From Chaenocephalus aceratus (Eukaryota; Chordata; Actinopteri; Perciformes; Channichthyidae): DNA of 64,000 nucleotides. The translations under genes and the position numbers were made by a program. Below the pieces are notes generated by a model, which worked only from the letters and a program-made list of their open reading frames with translations, was not told where the DNA came from and did no database searches. Shown here in pieces: positions 31,417-42,276 of this stretch. Numbering within the stretch: the first letter of the stretch is position 1; each line of letters starts with the position of its first letter. Location of the stretch: positions 2,489,173 to 2,553,172 of the forward strand of contig CM043801.1 of NCBI GenBank assembly GCA_023974075.1, written 5' to 3'.

Positions 31417-31965
31417 TAAGACTGCGATATAATGTTTTTGTAGCAATAATACATGACCTTTCTCTTTCTAAACTCGCTACTCGGAGGGAAGTCGCTGTCG
31501 TATGGCCTTGTGAACACCCCGATAATGCACGTTACCTTTCTTTGGCAGAGCGACCAAATAAGGCAAATAACCTTTGAATGTGACATCACAAACAAATATT
31601 CTTCCTCCCATTCTGAGTGGAAGTGGTATGTTTTTAGCTTTTTGCTCGGTCCCGCACTCATTTTGTTGTTTGTCTCTTGTTTGTCTCTTTAACTTAATTT
31701 GAGTTTTCCCGACACTTGACTGATTTTGTATCGACTGGAAAGCGATAGGTTGCTTTTTCTGTCAATCAAGTAACTCCTGAATTAAGTGGCAGGGAGGCCA
31801 AGGGAGGAGGGATCAAAACCTGTTTTGTCTATTTAACGGAGCTGGATTTTTTTTTTATGAATGACTCACGATCTACCAGCATTCCCCCGACGTACTGGGC
31901 ACCTCTGGTCTAGAGGCAAGAGCTTCGGAGCTAAGAGGTGGCGTCGCTTACGTCGCGTGCAGGAA

Positions 31966-33929
31966 ACCAAACCCACCTCCCCTGAACATGGGTCGACTGT
32001 CATGCCTGCCTACAAGCAGTAGTGCCTATAAACACACTTTATAAAGTCAGGCAACACAAACCAGGCTTCGTGTGATTCTGTTTATTTGTACCTTACTTTG
32101 ACCATCCCATATTTTGTTTGTCAACAGAGCACATGGTGTAGTCCTAAACGATAGCTGGGGATTCTGGGTAGTGTAGTGTCTTCTGCCATCCTTTACTCCG
32201 AAAAAATATGTGTTTCTCCGAATCGCAGGGGGAAAATACAAAAGCATTGCACACAATTTAAACCAATCAATGTTGTGTAATTAACAAGGATAATCTGGTG
32301 TTTTTTAGTCGATGAGTAGTGCAGATATCACTGTAAAATCAATCGACAGTAAGGGGAATACTTACTTCCGGGTGTACAATTCTCCGTTATCCAATGGGAA
32401 TGGACGCTCACATTACCTTTAAGGGCAGCCGACACAAACGAATGCCGTGCTTCCATGAGCGTCAAATCCCGCCGCAGATGGGAATACATTGCAATCAGTT
32501 GAAAGCTATTTGCGTCCCTTTATGAAGCTGAGGGAGCCTAGGAGCGTCACAACTGCACGCCACGGACACTGACCAAACGTCGCTCCTGGACGATTATGGA
32601 GTGAGAGTGTGTTGACCAAATAAATAGGGTAATTTTTTTTAGACTTCCATACCATCAAATTTATATTTGCAACCACTGTAGTCGCTCCCTGCTGGCTGTA
32701 AAGCTGCATTCACATGATAAGTAATTTTCTCTCAGCTCACCTCTACGTGAGAGCTAACAATCATACAACACATTCCCTCAGCGTTGGCCATGCCACAGGG
32801 AGCCAGGGTGAACTGACAGGCTAAACTGGCACACTCATTTCTACCAATGTCCATTCAATATCTCAACAGACACATGTTTTTTATAGTCTAATGTTGGCCA
32901 GGGGCTTGTGAAAAAGGGCGTCAGTGTCAGTATGTTGTCTGTGATATGTTTATGTGCAAACTGTGTACATGTAGTGTAAGTTAAATCTTATCTTATCTTA
33001 ACTCGTGTGAATATGCTATTTTCTTTTTACGTGAACTATGTTGTATTTATGATTTTTAATCTGGTGTGCAAGTGCAGGATGGAGTCCAAAGCAAATGTCC
33101 TCGCAAGCACAATAAAGTGTATGGCAGCGTTGACTCTGGGTAAAGGATGTTGACCGTGATACATCGACATGCTGATTGCACAGGGCTGGGGAACTCTGGT
33201 CCATCTGAACTTTGAGCTCTGCGACAGTTCTAACCGGTGCGCTTTGGCCCAGTCAACTCTCCGTAGAAACACAACGGCAATGTGAGCGCAGGGAAGTTTC
33301 ACTGCTAATTGAGTGAACTTTAGATATGTACTTTATCATTAGAATAAATATACTGTAGCTGTAGATATTTAGTTTGTTTGCATTGGCTTGACTTTCTAAA
33401 CGTTAAACAATAGGGCTCGCCTCGTCCTTATTGCCCCTGATGAGGTGCCCATGAGCAACTGATTTGTTCCTGTACAGTTTTAGCTGCTGGTGGCTAACAG
33501 ATTATGCCTGCTTGTGGTGGGCTGCTTTCATGTGTGCATTTCTGTGGGTGTGAAGCAAAAATCACAACGTGTCTATTTCAGAACAACAGAAACACATTTT
33601 ATTTGATTACTCTTTAATCAGACACATGTATGAATGGTAATGAGAGCATTTTGTGAATGTCTGCAGCACCAGGTGCAGCGTCATAATTAAACATGTGAAG
33701 CAGGTGGGAGCTGGTGAGTCACGCAGAACGTGCTGTGTGTACAGCGCTGAATTAGAAAATGTAAAAATGTCTGATGGAGGACATTTAGTGCAGTTCAGGA
33801 TGATGGGGGACTCTCCCTCTCTTCCTGTCCCTCTGTCTCTCCGGCTTTTCTGGCTCTCTGCCTTGACACAATTACACTTCAGCTCCTATCAGCTCCCAGG
33901 ATGCTCCACTGCACCCCAGGAATGGAGGG
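31966..33929. other. No gene seen
   Basis: Mixed non-coding DNA. TGATGAGGTGCCCATGAGCAAC at 33437-33458 resembles a common fish repeat word set. No conserved coding frame, RNA gene or element terminus was supported. Confidence 0.4.
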
Positions 33930-33975
33930 ACACACACACACACACACACACTCACTCACACACACACACACACAC

Positions 33976-34022
<47 letters not shown>
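33930..34022. repeat. (AC)n microsatellite
   Basis: AC dinucleotides with CTCACTC and one ACGC interruption. Confidence 0.95.
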
Positions 34023-34023
<1 letters not shown>

Positions 34024-34699
34024 CACCAGATTCATTCTCTTTTTGCTAAGACATACCATGGCAGAATTTAGATTAGATATTTATTAGATGCTCTGTGATT
34101 CTTCCAACTGAAAATAGATTTCTGAATGTACATCGCATGCTTTCAGTGCTTTATGAAAACAGTGATAACCTTTGGAGCAGTTTCAACTACACAAATCTGA
34201 TTTAGATTAAATCAAACTTTGATGATTCGTACTGGGACTTTGGAATTGATGTAATGAAAACACATCTCGTCATGAGCAATTAATGATCATTTTCATTGGC
34301 AGTCATCTAAACAAACAGATTGGATTCAGAATGTCACAAACTAAAAGAACTATTTACAGTCATTTCTGACCGAGCGCTAGATATATATACAGTGGGGCAA
34401 AAAAGTATTTAGTCAGCCACCAATTGTGCAAGTTCTCCCACTTAAAAATATGAGAGAGGCCTGTAATTGTCATCCTAGCTAAACTCAACTATGACGGAGC
34501 GTCCACACTACAGCTCCAAAAATAGCTTGGAGCTGGGCGTGTCTGGAGCTTGGGGATTTTATTCAAGCAACACGACCAACAACCAATCACATGAATCTCC
34601 CGCCCCCGACATACAAAGCAAAAACCCCGGGGATTTTATGCGAGCAATATATATATAAACTCCCCAAACAGGCGAAAACCTACCAGTTTCACCCACTGT

Positions 34700-34813
34700 C
34701 TCTGCCACCTCCCTCCATGCCTGGTTCCTCCGGTTTGTATCCCGGTAGGTGAAGAGGGTCTGGTCATACAAAACCGGGTGATTCGCTACGGTGATAGTTA
34801 GTTTCTCCTCCAA
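34700..34813 (-). pseudogene. MADF-domain exon of a Harbinger element
   Basis: From an ATG at 34813 the minus strand reads MEEKLTITVANHPVLYDQTL, then FTYRDTNRRNQAWREVAETV G. This is the start of a MADF (Myb/SANT-like) domain: a hydrophobic helix, H-P-x-L-Y-D, and the Y-R-D..R..AW..(I/V)A..(I/V)G core. After GETG the frame runs into unrelated AT-rich sequence, so only a first exon remains, ending near a possible GT splice donor at about 34702. In Harbinger elements this accessory DNA-binding protein works with the transposase. Confidence 0.7.
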
Positions 34814-34938
34814 CTTTTTTTGAAATATAGAAATGAACGGCGGGATATCTCTCCCAGCTTAGACGCGGTTTGATTGGCTACGGCTTCAGCTGTCAGATTT
34901 TGGGAAACGGGATTTGATTGGCTGGCGCTGGCTACTCC

Positions 34939-34993
34939 GGCGTCTCAGGCGACAGAAGTTGAACATTGTTCAACTTCTGTCGCCTGAGACGCC
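34939..34993. other. Perfect 27-bp-arm palindrome with 1-base loop
   Basis: The left arm at 34939-34965 (GGCGTCTCAGG...GTTGAACA) is exactly complementary to 34967-34993, separated by a single T. It could form a long hairpin or cruciform. The sister MITE at about 31225-31290 has only the central GTTGAACATTG without matching arms. Confidence 0.9.
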
Positions 34994-35231
34994 TCGCTCT
35001 GCTACCCACAATTCAGTTCGGCGAAAAAGCGCGGCTACGTGACGTCACCCCATTGAAAGTGAATGGGCAGATTGGAGCAGATTGGAGCTTTCGACGCTGT
35101 CGACGCTGTAGTGTAGACGGGCCGTGAGGGACAGAATGAGAAAAAAAATCCAGAAAATCACATGATTTTTAAAGAATTTATTTGCAAATGATGGTGGAAA
35201 ATAAATATTTGGTCAATAACAAAAGTTCATC

Positions 35232-35945
35232 TCAATACTTTGTTATATACCATTTGTTAGCAATGACAGAGGTCAAACGTTTTCTGTAAGTCTTCTCAAG
35301 GTTTTCACACACTGTTGCTGGTATTTTGGCCCATTCCTCCATGTTTTGGGGCTGTCGCTGGGCAACACGGACTTTCAACTCCCTCCAAAGATTTTCTATG
35401 GGGTTGAGATCTGGAGACTGGCTAGGCCACTCCAGGACCTTGAAATGCTTCTTACGAAGCCACTCCTTTGTTGCCCGGGCGGTGTGTTTGGGATCATTGT
35501 CATGCTGAAAGACCCAGCCACGTTTCATCTTCAATGCCCTTGCTGATGGAAGGAGGTTGTCACTCAAAATCTCACGATACATGGCCCCATTCATTCTTTC
35601 CTTTACACGGTTCAGTCGTCCTGGTCCCTTTGCAGAAACACAGCCCCAAAGCATGATGTTTCCACCCCCATGTTTCACAGTAGGTGTTCTTTGGATGCAA
35701 CTCAGCATTCTTTCTCCTCCAAACACGTCTAGTTGAGTTACCAAAAAGTTCTATTTTGGTTTCATCTGACCATATGACATTCTCCCATTCCTCTTCTGGA
35801 TCATCTAAATGCTCTCTAGCAAACTTCACACGGGCCTGGACATGTACTGGCTTAAGCAGGGGACACGTCTGGCACTGCAGGATTTGAGTCCCTGGCGGCG
35901 TAGTGTGTTACTGGTGTCCTTTGACAGCTCTTTGGTCTTGGCCAT
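35232..35945 (-). pseudogene. Tc1-like transposase, internally deleted and frameshifted
   Basis: The start MAKTKELSKDTSN at 35945 is joined directly to LRRQGLKSCSARR, so the paired-type DNA-binding region (roughly 100 residues in relatives) is deleted. The catalytic part follows across frameshifts: VKFAREHLDDPEEEWENVIW then [10 protein letters not shown] (first D), then from 35699 [32 protein letters not shown] (second D) and [15 protein letters not shown] (E), ending NKWYITKY and stop at 35232. The DD34E residues are intact, but frame changes near 35890 and 35700 prevent expression. Confidence 0.9.
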
Positions 35946-36310
35946 AGTGGAGTTTGGAGTGTGACTGTTTGAGGTTGTGGACAGGTGTCTTTTATACTGA
36001 TAACGAGTTCAAACAGGTGCCATTAATACAGTTAACAAGTGGAGGACAGAGGAGGCTCTTAAAGAAGAAGTTACAGGTCTGTGAGAGCCAGACATCTTGT
36101 TTCTTTGTAGGTGACCAAATACTTATTTTACCGAGGAATTTACCAATTAATTCATTAAAAATCCTACAAAGTGATTTCCTGGATTCTTTCCCCCATTCTG
36201 TCTCTCATAGTTGAAGTGTACCTAGGATGACAATTACAGTCCTCTCTCATCTTTTTAAGTGGGAGAACTTGCACAATTGGTGGCTGACTAAATACTTGTT
36301 TGCCCCACTG

Positions 36311-36668
36311 TATATATATATATACATATATATACAAATAGACATATATAACTATACCCATAGGCATATATACGTATATATATATACATACATATATAAC
36401 ATACATATATGCACATATACCTATATACAAATATACATATATACCTATATACCTATATACATATATATATATAACATATAGATATATATATATATATACC
36501 TACTTACATATATAACTTACATATAGTACATATATACCTGTATACATATATCAAATACATATACATATATACACATATACATATATACTTATATACATAT
36601 ATAAATATATACATAAATACATATACACATATAACTATATGCACACATACAGACATATAAGTATATAT
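36311..36668. repeat. (TA)n/(TATACA)n-rich repeat
   Basis: About 350 bp of TATATACATA-type sequence right of the Tc1 element. Tc1 elements insert at TA. The left terminus is also preceded by ATATATATA, so the element probably entered a TA tract. Confidence 0.9.
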
Positions 36669-36676
36669 ACCTTCAT

Positions 36677-37132
36677 TGTCACAAGTTAGACACTTCTATT
36701 ATTGTTTGTTTGGTGGCTCATCTAAACTCTCCTGTCATTTCAGATCCCGCCTTCCTCCAGGCCCTTGTAATCAGCTCACCTGGTCTCCCAGCCCTTCCCC
36801 TCACCTGTTACTCATTCCCTCATCACTCCACAGTATGTATACCACCTCACTATCACTTGTCCTTTGCCAGATTGTCTTGTCGTTTCCACCAAGCTCTCCA
36901 GTGAGTGTTGTGCTCTAGTCTAGATTTTTGTCCTGCCCGGTTTTTGATCCCTGCCTGCCTGTTTACGGATCTCGAGTTCCTGCCTGCTCCCTGTCTGGTT
37001 TTGGTTGCCTGTCTGACGGATTTCCTGGTTTTGACCCTGCCTGTCCCTGACCTGAATAAACTGAACATTGCTATACACTGGTTGTATCTGAGTTGTGCTA
37101 TTGGGTTCTGATCTGTACCTGTGATTGTGACA
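36677..37132 (+). repeat. 5' LTR of the second gypsy element
   Basis: From TGTCACAAG to TTGTGACA, 456 bp, with CCTGAATAAACTG as a polyadenylation signal about 80 bp before its end. There is no second copy, so the boundary is set by TG...CA ends and the start of gag 16 bp later. Confidence 0.65.
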
Positions 37133-37148
37133 GTACAATCTGGCCAAC

Positions 37149-37853
37149 ATGAACCCAGCCGACTCAGCAACAGAACCGCCTACGCACAATATCATGTTAC
37201 AACGCCACGAGCAGCAGCTTACCTTCATGGCTGAAGCTATGCAGGAGATGGCCGCTCGTCACGAACGGACCTTTGTGAATCTCCGTGATCATCTTCAGAA
37301 CCTTCCTGCTACGGTCCAAAGTCCGGAACTAACTCCAGCTTCCGCTGTTCGAATCCAGAATCCTCCGGCATCGGATGCACGCCTGCCTCCTCCGGAACGC
37401 TACTCTGGAGCCCCAGGTTCGTGCAGACCATTCCTGGTCCAATGTTCCCTCGCCTTCGAGCTTCAGCCTTCCGCCTTCCCAACAGAAAGATCCCGGGTGG
37501 CGTATATTGTCTCTCTTCTCACGGGCAAAGCTAAAGACTTGGTGAATGATGTTCTGCGGGATCTTCTCAATATCTGTGTTTTTGTATACCTGGATGACAT
37601 TTTGATTTTTTCCAAGTCAAAACAGGAGCATGTGGTCCATGTTCGCCTAGTCCTCCAGAGGCTCTTGGAGAACCACCTCTTTGTCAAGGCCGAGAAGTGT
37701 GTGTTCCACACCACAGAAGTCCCTTTCCTGGGATTTGTGGTCTCCACCGGAAACATCAAGATGGATCCTGAAAAGACCAAGGCGGTCACTGACTGGCCAC
37801 GCCCTTCAACACGCAAGGAGCTCCAACGCTTTCTGGGTTTTGACAACTTCTAA
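37149..37853 (+). pseudogene. Gag fused in frame to reverse transcriptase
   Basis: Starts [20 protein letters not shown], a typical gypsy gag N-terminus with a coiled region ([20 protein letters not shown]) and a capsid start ([17 protein letters not shown], then [12 protein letters not shown]). At about 37537 it passes without a break into RT near the active site, [11 protein letters not shown] then [12 protein letters not shown], followed by [17 protein letters not shown] and [14 protein letters not shown]. The protease, zinc knuckle and the first half of RT are gone. The frame closes at 37853 by a stop where relatives continue (NFYRRFI). 234 residues, still open. Confidence 0.8.
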
Positions 37854-38157
37854 CGGAGGTTCATTCGAAACTACAGTTTGGTGGCAACCCCTCTCACAGC
37901 TCTCAACTCTCAGAACATTCCCTTCCGGGGCTTTTGGTGAGTTAAAGTCACGCTTCACCTCTGCTCCTATTTTGATTTTTCCAGACTCTACTCGGCAGTT
38001 TACTGTAGAGGTAGATGCGTCGGACACTGGAGTTGGGGCAGTTCTTTCTCAACGTTCGGCCGAGGATCAGAAGATGCACCCGTGTGCATTCTTCTCTCGG
38101 AAGCTGTCCCCAGCAGAAAGAAATTATGACATTGGAAATGAGAACTGTTGGCAGTGA
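37854..38157 (+). pseudogene. Gypsy RT-RNase H segment, frameshifted
   Basis: Continues as [20 protein letters not shown], then in another frame [20 protein letters not shown] and [17 protein letters not shown] with the first RNase H aspartate, and [21 protein letters not shown] one-base change near 38145 leads to the next segment. Confidence 0.8.
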
Positions 38158-38774
38158 AACTTGCCCTGGAAGAATGGAGACACTGGTTGGAAGGAGCAGA
38201 GCAGCCTTTTGTGGTCTGGACTGACCACAAAAATGTGGAGTACATCTGTTCAGCTAAGCGGCTGAACTCTCGTCAAGCCAGGTGGGCTCTGTTTTTCACA
38301 CGCTTTGATTTTTCTCTTTCATACAGACCTGGTTCTAAGAACATCAAACCTGACGCCCTGTCTCGCCAATTCCAGCCAGAGAGCTCTCCATCTCATCCTG
38401 AGAATATCATCGCTTCTACATGTGTCATTGGTCTGGTGACCTGGGAGGTGGAGGATAAGGTCAAGCGCTCTCATGCTGAACACCCAGCCCCAAGTGCTTG
38501 TCCTGTTAACCGTCTGTTTGTTCCTGCCACTCTCCGTACCCAGGTTCTCCAGTGGGGTCATAACTCTCGCCTGGCTTGTCACTCAGGAGTGAGACGGTCC
38601 CTAGCCCTGATTCAACAGCGATTTTGGTGGTCTTCCATGGAGAAGGATACCAAGGAATTCATTGCTGCTTGCCTAGTCTGCTCCCAAAATAAGACCTCAC
38701 GCCAAGCTCCCTCCGGTCCTCTTCATCCCTCTTCATCAATACCCATCAGAAGCCTGGTGACTGTGGTCATGTGA
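38148..38774 (+). pseudogene. Gypsy RNase H C-terminus and integrase zinc domain
   Basis: Reads LALEEWRHWLEGAEQPFVVW, then TDHKNVEYI, RWALFFTRFDFSLSYRPGSK and NIKPDALSRQF, the end of RNase H. A linker follows, then the integrase H2C2 domain: HNSRLACHSGVRRSLALIQ, RFWWSSMEKDTKEF and CLVCSQNK. The frame ends at 38774 after a proline-rich stretch, before the catalytic core. Confidence 0.85.
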
Positions 38775-38776
38775 CC

Positions 38777-39322
38777 TGACAGAGCCTATGTAGCTGAGGG
38801 AATGATGTCGGTTAGCAGAGGTGAGAGTAGAAGTAACCTCTATAAGTGGCTGTAAGGGACTACAATACTAAGTACAGTGATTTTTGGAAACTTTGACACC
38901 TCAGCCTCCATGTGAAGGCTGATGATGCAGAGGGTATCTCTGTGGTTTGTTCTCTGCTCCTCTTCTGCACCAGGAAGCTTTGTCAGTAAAAGAAAACTCT
39001 AAACAAACAGTTCTTCCATCATGCTGTGTTAAGAAAGATCATTCAGGAAAAATCTTTAAGACAAATGTTTACTAAAGTAATACATCGAATCAGTAGGAAA
39101 GTCATTTTCTCATAGACTTCTATACAAGTGAGTTCTCATTGCAACCAGAGGAGGGGCCCCTGGGGGCCCTTTGACAGAATGCAGGTCGAAGGGAAGGGAT
39201 TCTTCACATTTTAAGGTTGCAGTCCAATAGTCCATTTAGCTTAGGAACCTTCCTAACCGAGTGAAATGACCCAGAAGTACGTCAGTGGCAGCCATGATAA
39301 GTGCCGTTCCAATTCTCTAGAT
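38777..39322. other. No gene seen
   Basis: Non-coding DNA between the gypsy remnant and a hAT MITE. Confidence 0.4.
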
Positions 39323-39886
39323 CAGGGGGGTCAAACTCAAATACACAGTGGGCCAAAATAAAAAAATGGGTACTAGTCGAGGGCCGGACTGGTTCAATGT
39401 TTATTGCAAAACGTATTGAAATGAACTTATTGCACATATTAAACCTGGAACCAACAAAGCTTAAATTATTGCCTTTAAAAAACAACATTAAACATTAAAT
39501 CATCAGTTGCATTAATTTCTTATGGCTCTACCTGCAGCTTTTCCCGAGTCATTTCTTATGATTACATTTCTCCACAGGCCAACAACAGCTTCAAAAAAAC
39601 TATTTCCCTCAAAGAAAAAACAAACATGCCCTGTTGTCGTGAGAGAAAGTGCAGAAGGAAACATCCATTGAAATTCAGTGTGCTGCTCTGTGATGCTAGT
39701 TTAAGCCAGAGACTTGGCATCTCATCTTGGGTGCAAGTTCATCAATGTTTGTCAGGATGGAGTGAAGGTGTGCGTGCAATATACCGGCAGGTCAGATCTA
39801 ATAGTAATTCGAAATTATCCTGCGGGCCGAAATTAAATCCACCAAGGGCCTGATTTGGCCCCCGGGCCTTGAGTTTGACACATGTG
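39323..39886. mobile_element. hAT MITE with perfect CTCTAGAT duplication
   Basis: The left end is CAGGGGGGTCAAACTCAAAT; the complementary right end is CACATGTGTCAAACTCAAGG, both followed by GGGCC-type subterminal words. The 8-bp flanks at 39315-39322 and 39887-39894 are both CTCTAGAT, the expected hAT duplication. 564 bp, no transposase seen. Confidence 0.9.
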
Positions 39887-39894
39887 CTCTAGAT

Positions 39895-41077
39895 AGGAAA
39901 GGAGGTTTCAAACTTCCTTTATAACCTCCTTTAGCTTAGGAACCACTGGACCTCCCTTGACGAAAGGAGAGGAGAAAATGCTGCCCCACAATGCATTGCA
40001 GCCGCAGCATTTGCCGTCACTCAACAGTCGGCCGTTCACGGAAACAACCGATTATGACCGAAAAATGATATCATGAAAGTTACGGTGCTTATTAAGCATT
40101 TTAAAACATAGGTGGTAAGTTGCCAAAGTGCTTTGTTCTGAACGTTCATCAGTATTATAATCAAAGAGAGAAATATGAACGTTAGTTTTCACTGAAATGA
40201 TCAAATAAAGTCAACATTTCACTGTCTTTACTGAGCTGTGTGGAGTTTGTTCAACTTTTAAAAGATGTTTGAATGGTGATATACACAGTGATAGATGTTA
40301 ATATCTTTTCATACAATCATACGTATTGGGATAATTTGTATTAATGTGGACCGGAGGGAGAGGGTGACGAGCAGAAGTTTCACTTTCCTTTTTTATTTCA
40401 ATTCCAGCTTTGGTCCTGAAGAATATGTTTCTCTGTTGTCCACGTTCATAAAGCAAAGCAGCAGCATCAGAGCACGGTGCAGAGTCTCTAGATGAGTTTA
40501 CAGTAGTCCCTCGTTCTTATTGAACATCCATGTTGTAGTCCGCTGTATAGAACACTGTGGTTTCCATGGTTTCCCCACAGCAGCAGACGCACACAATGAC
40601 GTCCGCTGGCGCATCATAAACACGTCGGATAGTGAAAGTGCAGTCGATTCTCTAATGTACCACAGTCTCTTCTCCTAAGTCCTTTTGAATTCTCCTATCC
40701 ACTATCCCTTAACCCCGTGACCTTTCACTCAGAGGTCAAGGGATAGAAGATTTATCTACAAACGGATTTGTCTACAAACTCACAGATTGATGCTAACTCG
40801 TCGTTGCAATGTGTGTCTAAATCTTCATTTTCTCCCCTCCTCCACTTCTTTCTCTCCTTCTTACCCTCCTTTTATTCTCTCCCACACACTCCTCCTCTTC
40901 CTCATCCTTCACCATGTGCTGTGGTCATTCAGGAGTTAATGATGTCTGTGCTAATGTGATCTAGGCCAAGGGCGCAATGGAGACACGCACACACACACAC
41001 AGTAGGTCAATAGTGCAAGAGGGTCAGACAGATGGTCAAGTTAACAGCAGGGGAATTTAAACCATAATGTTTGAGCG

Positions 41078-41084
<7 letters not shown>
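39895..41084. other. No gene seen
   Basis: Non-coding sequence. Short AC runs at about 40988-41000. A T/C-rich stretch at 40830-40910 has no splice or coding context that could be supported. Confidence 0.4.

Positions 41085-41139
<55 letters not shown>
41085..41139. repeat. (AC)n microsatellite
   Basis: About 27 uninterrupted AC units. Confidence 0.95.
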
Positions 41140-41141
<2 letters not shown>

Positions 41142-42152
41142 ACACATTAAACTTGTGAGAAATTTGTTTTATAATTTAAAACAAATCCAATGATATTGTT
41201 TAGTCTCTATCTATCCCATAATAACTAAACTCCACCATTGGCCTAGCTCGACCCATCGACATCCTCTCTCTCCTCCTATCCATCACCCATCCATCTGTTC
41301 AGGGATCAGTTCATATGGAAATGGACGATTGTCAGACAAACAAAAAAACAGACATGGTGTATTCAGGAGTGTTCTGTCCAGGCACAACATGGGGGCACTT
41401 TGTTGGAAACGTGGGGGGGACTCTTTCTTCAGGTTTAAAAACCACTGTATTTACAACGCCTGCAAACAATACACACATGCTTATAGTAGTGTTTTAAACA
41501 ACTAGTGCAGTCACTATGCTGCTGCTACGCGGGAGCAACCATTGCTTCACTATTCTCTATTCAAGTATCACTCATATGAAACGTGTCTCAGGTCCACTCT
41601 GTGTTAGGAACCTTGACTCAACAGTTTAGAGGACTCAAAGGCACAGCCCAGAGACAAGAAAGGTTTGAAGAAAAATAATCTTTACTTGCAAAAACAAAAT
41701 CACTCTTTTAGAGGAAATAACAAAATGACAAAAGTAAAGCGCTCACTATATTTTAGAAGCAAATGGCTTTGTGAAAACTAAAAGTCCTTTATTGGGATGA
41801 ACCGATGTTTCTCCTGAGTCTGAACATTGTGAGTTATTTATGCAGCAGTTCCATCAATTCATTCAGTTCCATTCAATCATCAGATGAGAATCAGGCATGT
41901 TAGCATCAACTGATTTAAATGTAATTAAGTTAGCCATGGAGCATTAGAGTAATTTCATTTTCAATTATCAGACAAATTCTAATTTTGGCAGAAAACTGTG
42001 TGTGTGTAAACACCCATCATTCATAGTGAAAGGGAATGAGACATGTTTTCAACACAACAGAAACATATTGAACAGCACAGTACTGACACGTTACTCAGGA
42101 GAGAGTTCACAGTGCTTTGAGGTGCACTCGAGATGAAGCACACACACACACA

Positions 42153-42183
<31 letters not shown>

Positions 42184-42276
42184 GTGCATACACACACTTA
42201 GATTTGTAATTACATGTTATTGTTGCCGTGTATGATTCATGAAAAATATATATTTTCAATGATTGCACACAAAGTA
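41140..42276. other. No gene seen; (GCAC)n at 42150-42172
   Basis: Non-coding DNA. At 42137-42195 an AC tract contains CGCACGCACGCACGC, a GCAC microsatellite. Confidence 0.5.

Larger units (their letters stand above)
30225..31907. mobile_element. hAT element with CAGGGGTGTCCA ends, carrying other MITEs
   Basis: The left end is CAGGGGTGTCCACAC and the complementary right end is CAGAGGTGCCCAGTAC. Flanks are ATCTAGAG (30217-30224) and GTCTAGAG (31908-31915), an 8-bp target duplication with one mismatch. The interior holds a second hAT-type fragment starting GGGCTGCAACAAACGACTAA (30365-30432), the CTTTATTTAACCAG repeat (30636-30702) and a Harbinger MITE (31069-31416). No transposase was recognised. 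Confidence 0.75.
30082..31965. mobile_element. SANT-Harbinger family copy split by a hAT element
   Basis: The left part (30082-30224) contains TCACACCAACGCG, CGGAGCTGGAGCCTGAAAAG, CCTGTTCACACCGCAGCGG and CGCCTCTTAGCTCCGGAATC, close to the copy at 58217-58765. The right part (31908-31965) resumes with GCAAGAGC and CGCTTACGTCG. The 1.68-kb hAT at 30225 separates the halves. Confidence 0.65.
34495..35124 (-). mobile_element. Harbinger MITE with MADF exon, TGA duplication
   Basis: The left end is CGGAGCGTCCACACTACAGC and the complementary right end is CGGCCCGTCTACACTACAGC. The flanking trinucleotides are both TGA (34492-34494 and 35125-35127), a perfect 3-bp duplication within the Tc1 terminal repeat. 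The minus strand holds a MADF-domain exon. It is the same family as 31069-31416 and contains a 27-bp-arm hairpin at 34939-34993. Confidence 0.85.
34390..36310 (-). mobile_element. Tc1-like transposon with nested MADF MITE
   Basis: The left end after TA is CAGTGGGGCAAAAAAGTATT; the right end is the inverted match ending TTTGCCCCACTG before TA. The terminal repeats run on through TAGTCAGCCACCAATTG and AGTTCTCCCACTT. A transposase pseudogene lies on the minus strand. The left terminal repeat is split by a 630-bp Harbinger MITE (34495-35124). Without the insert the element is about 1.29 kb, shorter than the usual 1.6 kb because of a deletion in the transposase. Confidence 0.9.
36677..38776 (+). 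mobile_element. Ty3/gypsy retrotransposon remnant, conventional order
   Basis: A 5' LTR (36677-37132), gag start, then RT, RNase H and the integrase zinc domain in normal gypsy order. A deletion removed the rest of gag, protease and most of RT, and the element ends at 38776 without integrase core or 3' LTR. The LTR has TGTCAC...GTGACA ends like the element at 14236, but the LTR sequences are otherwise different. Confidence 0.8.

Noticed and set aside
35326..35887. Plus-strand frames opposite the Tc1 transposase
   Set aside because: Antisense shadows of the transposase pseudogene.
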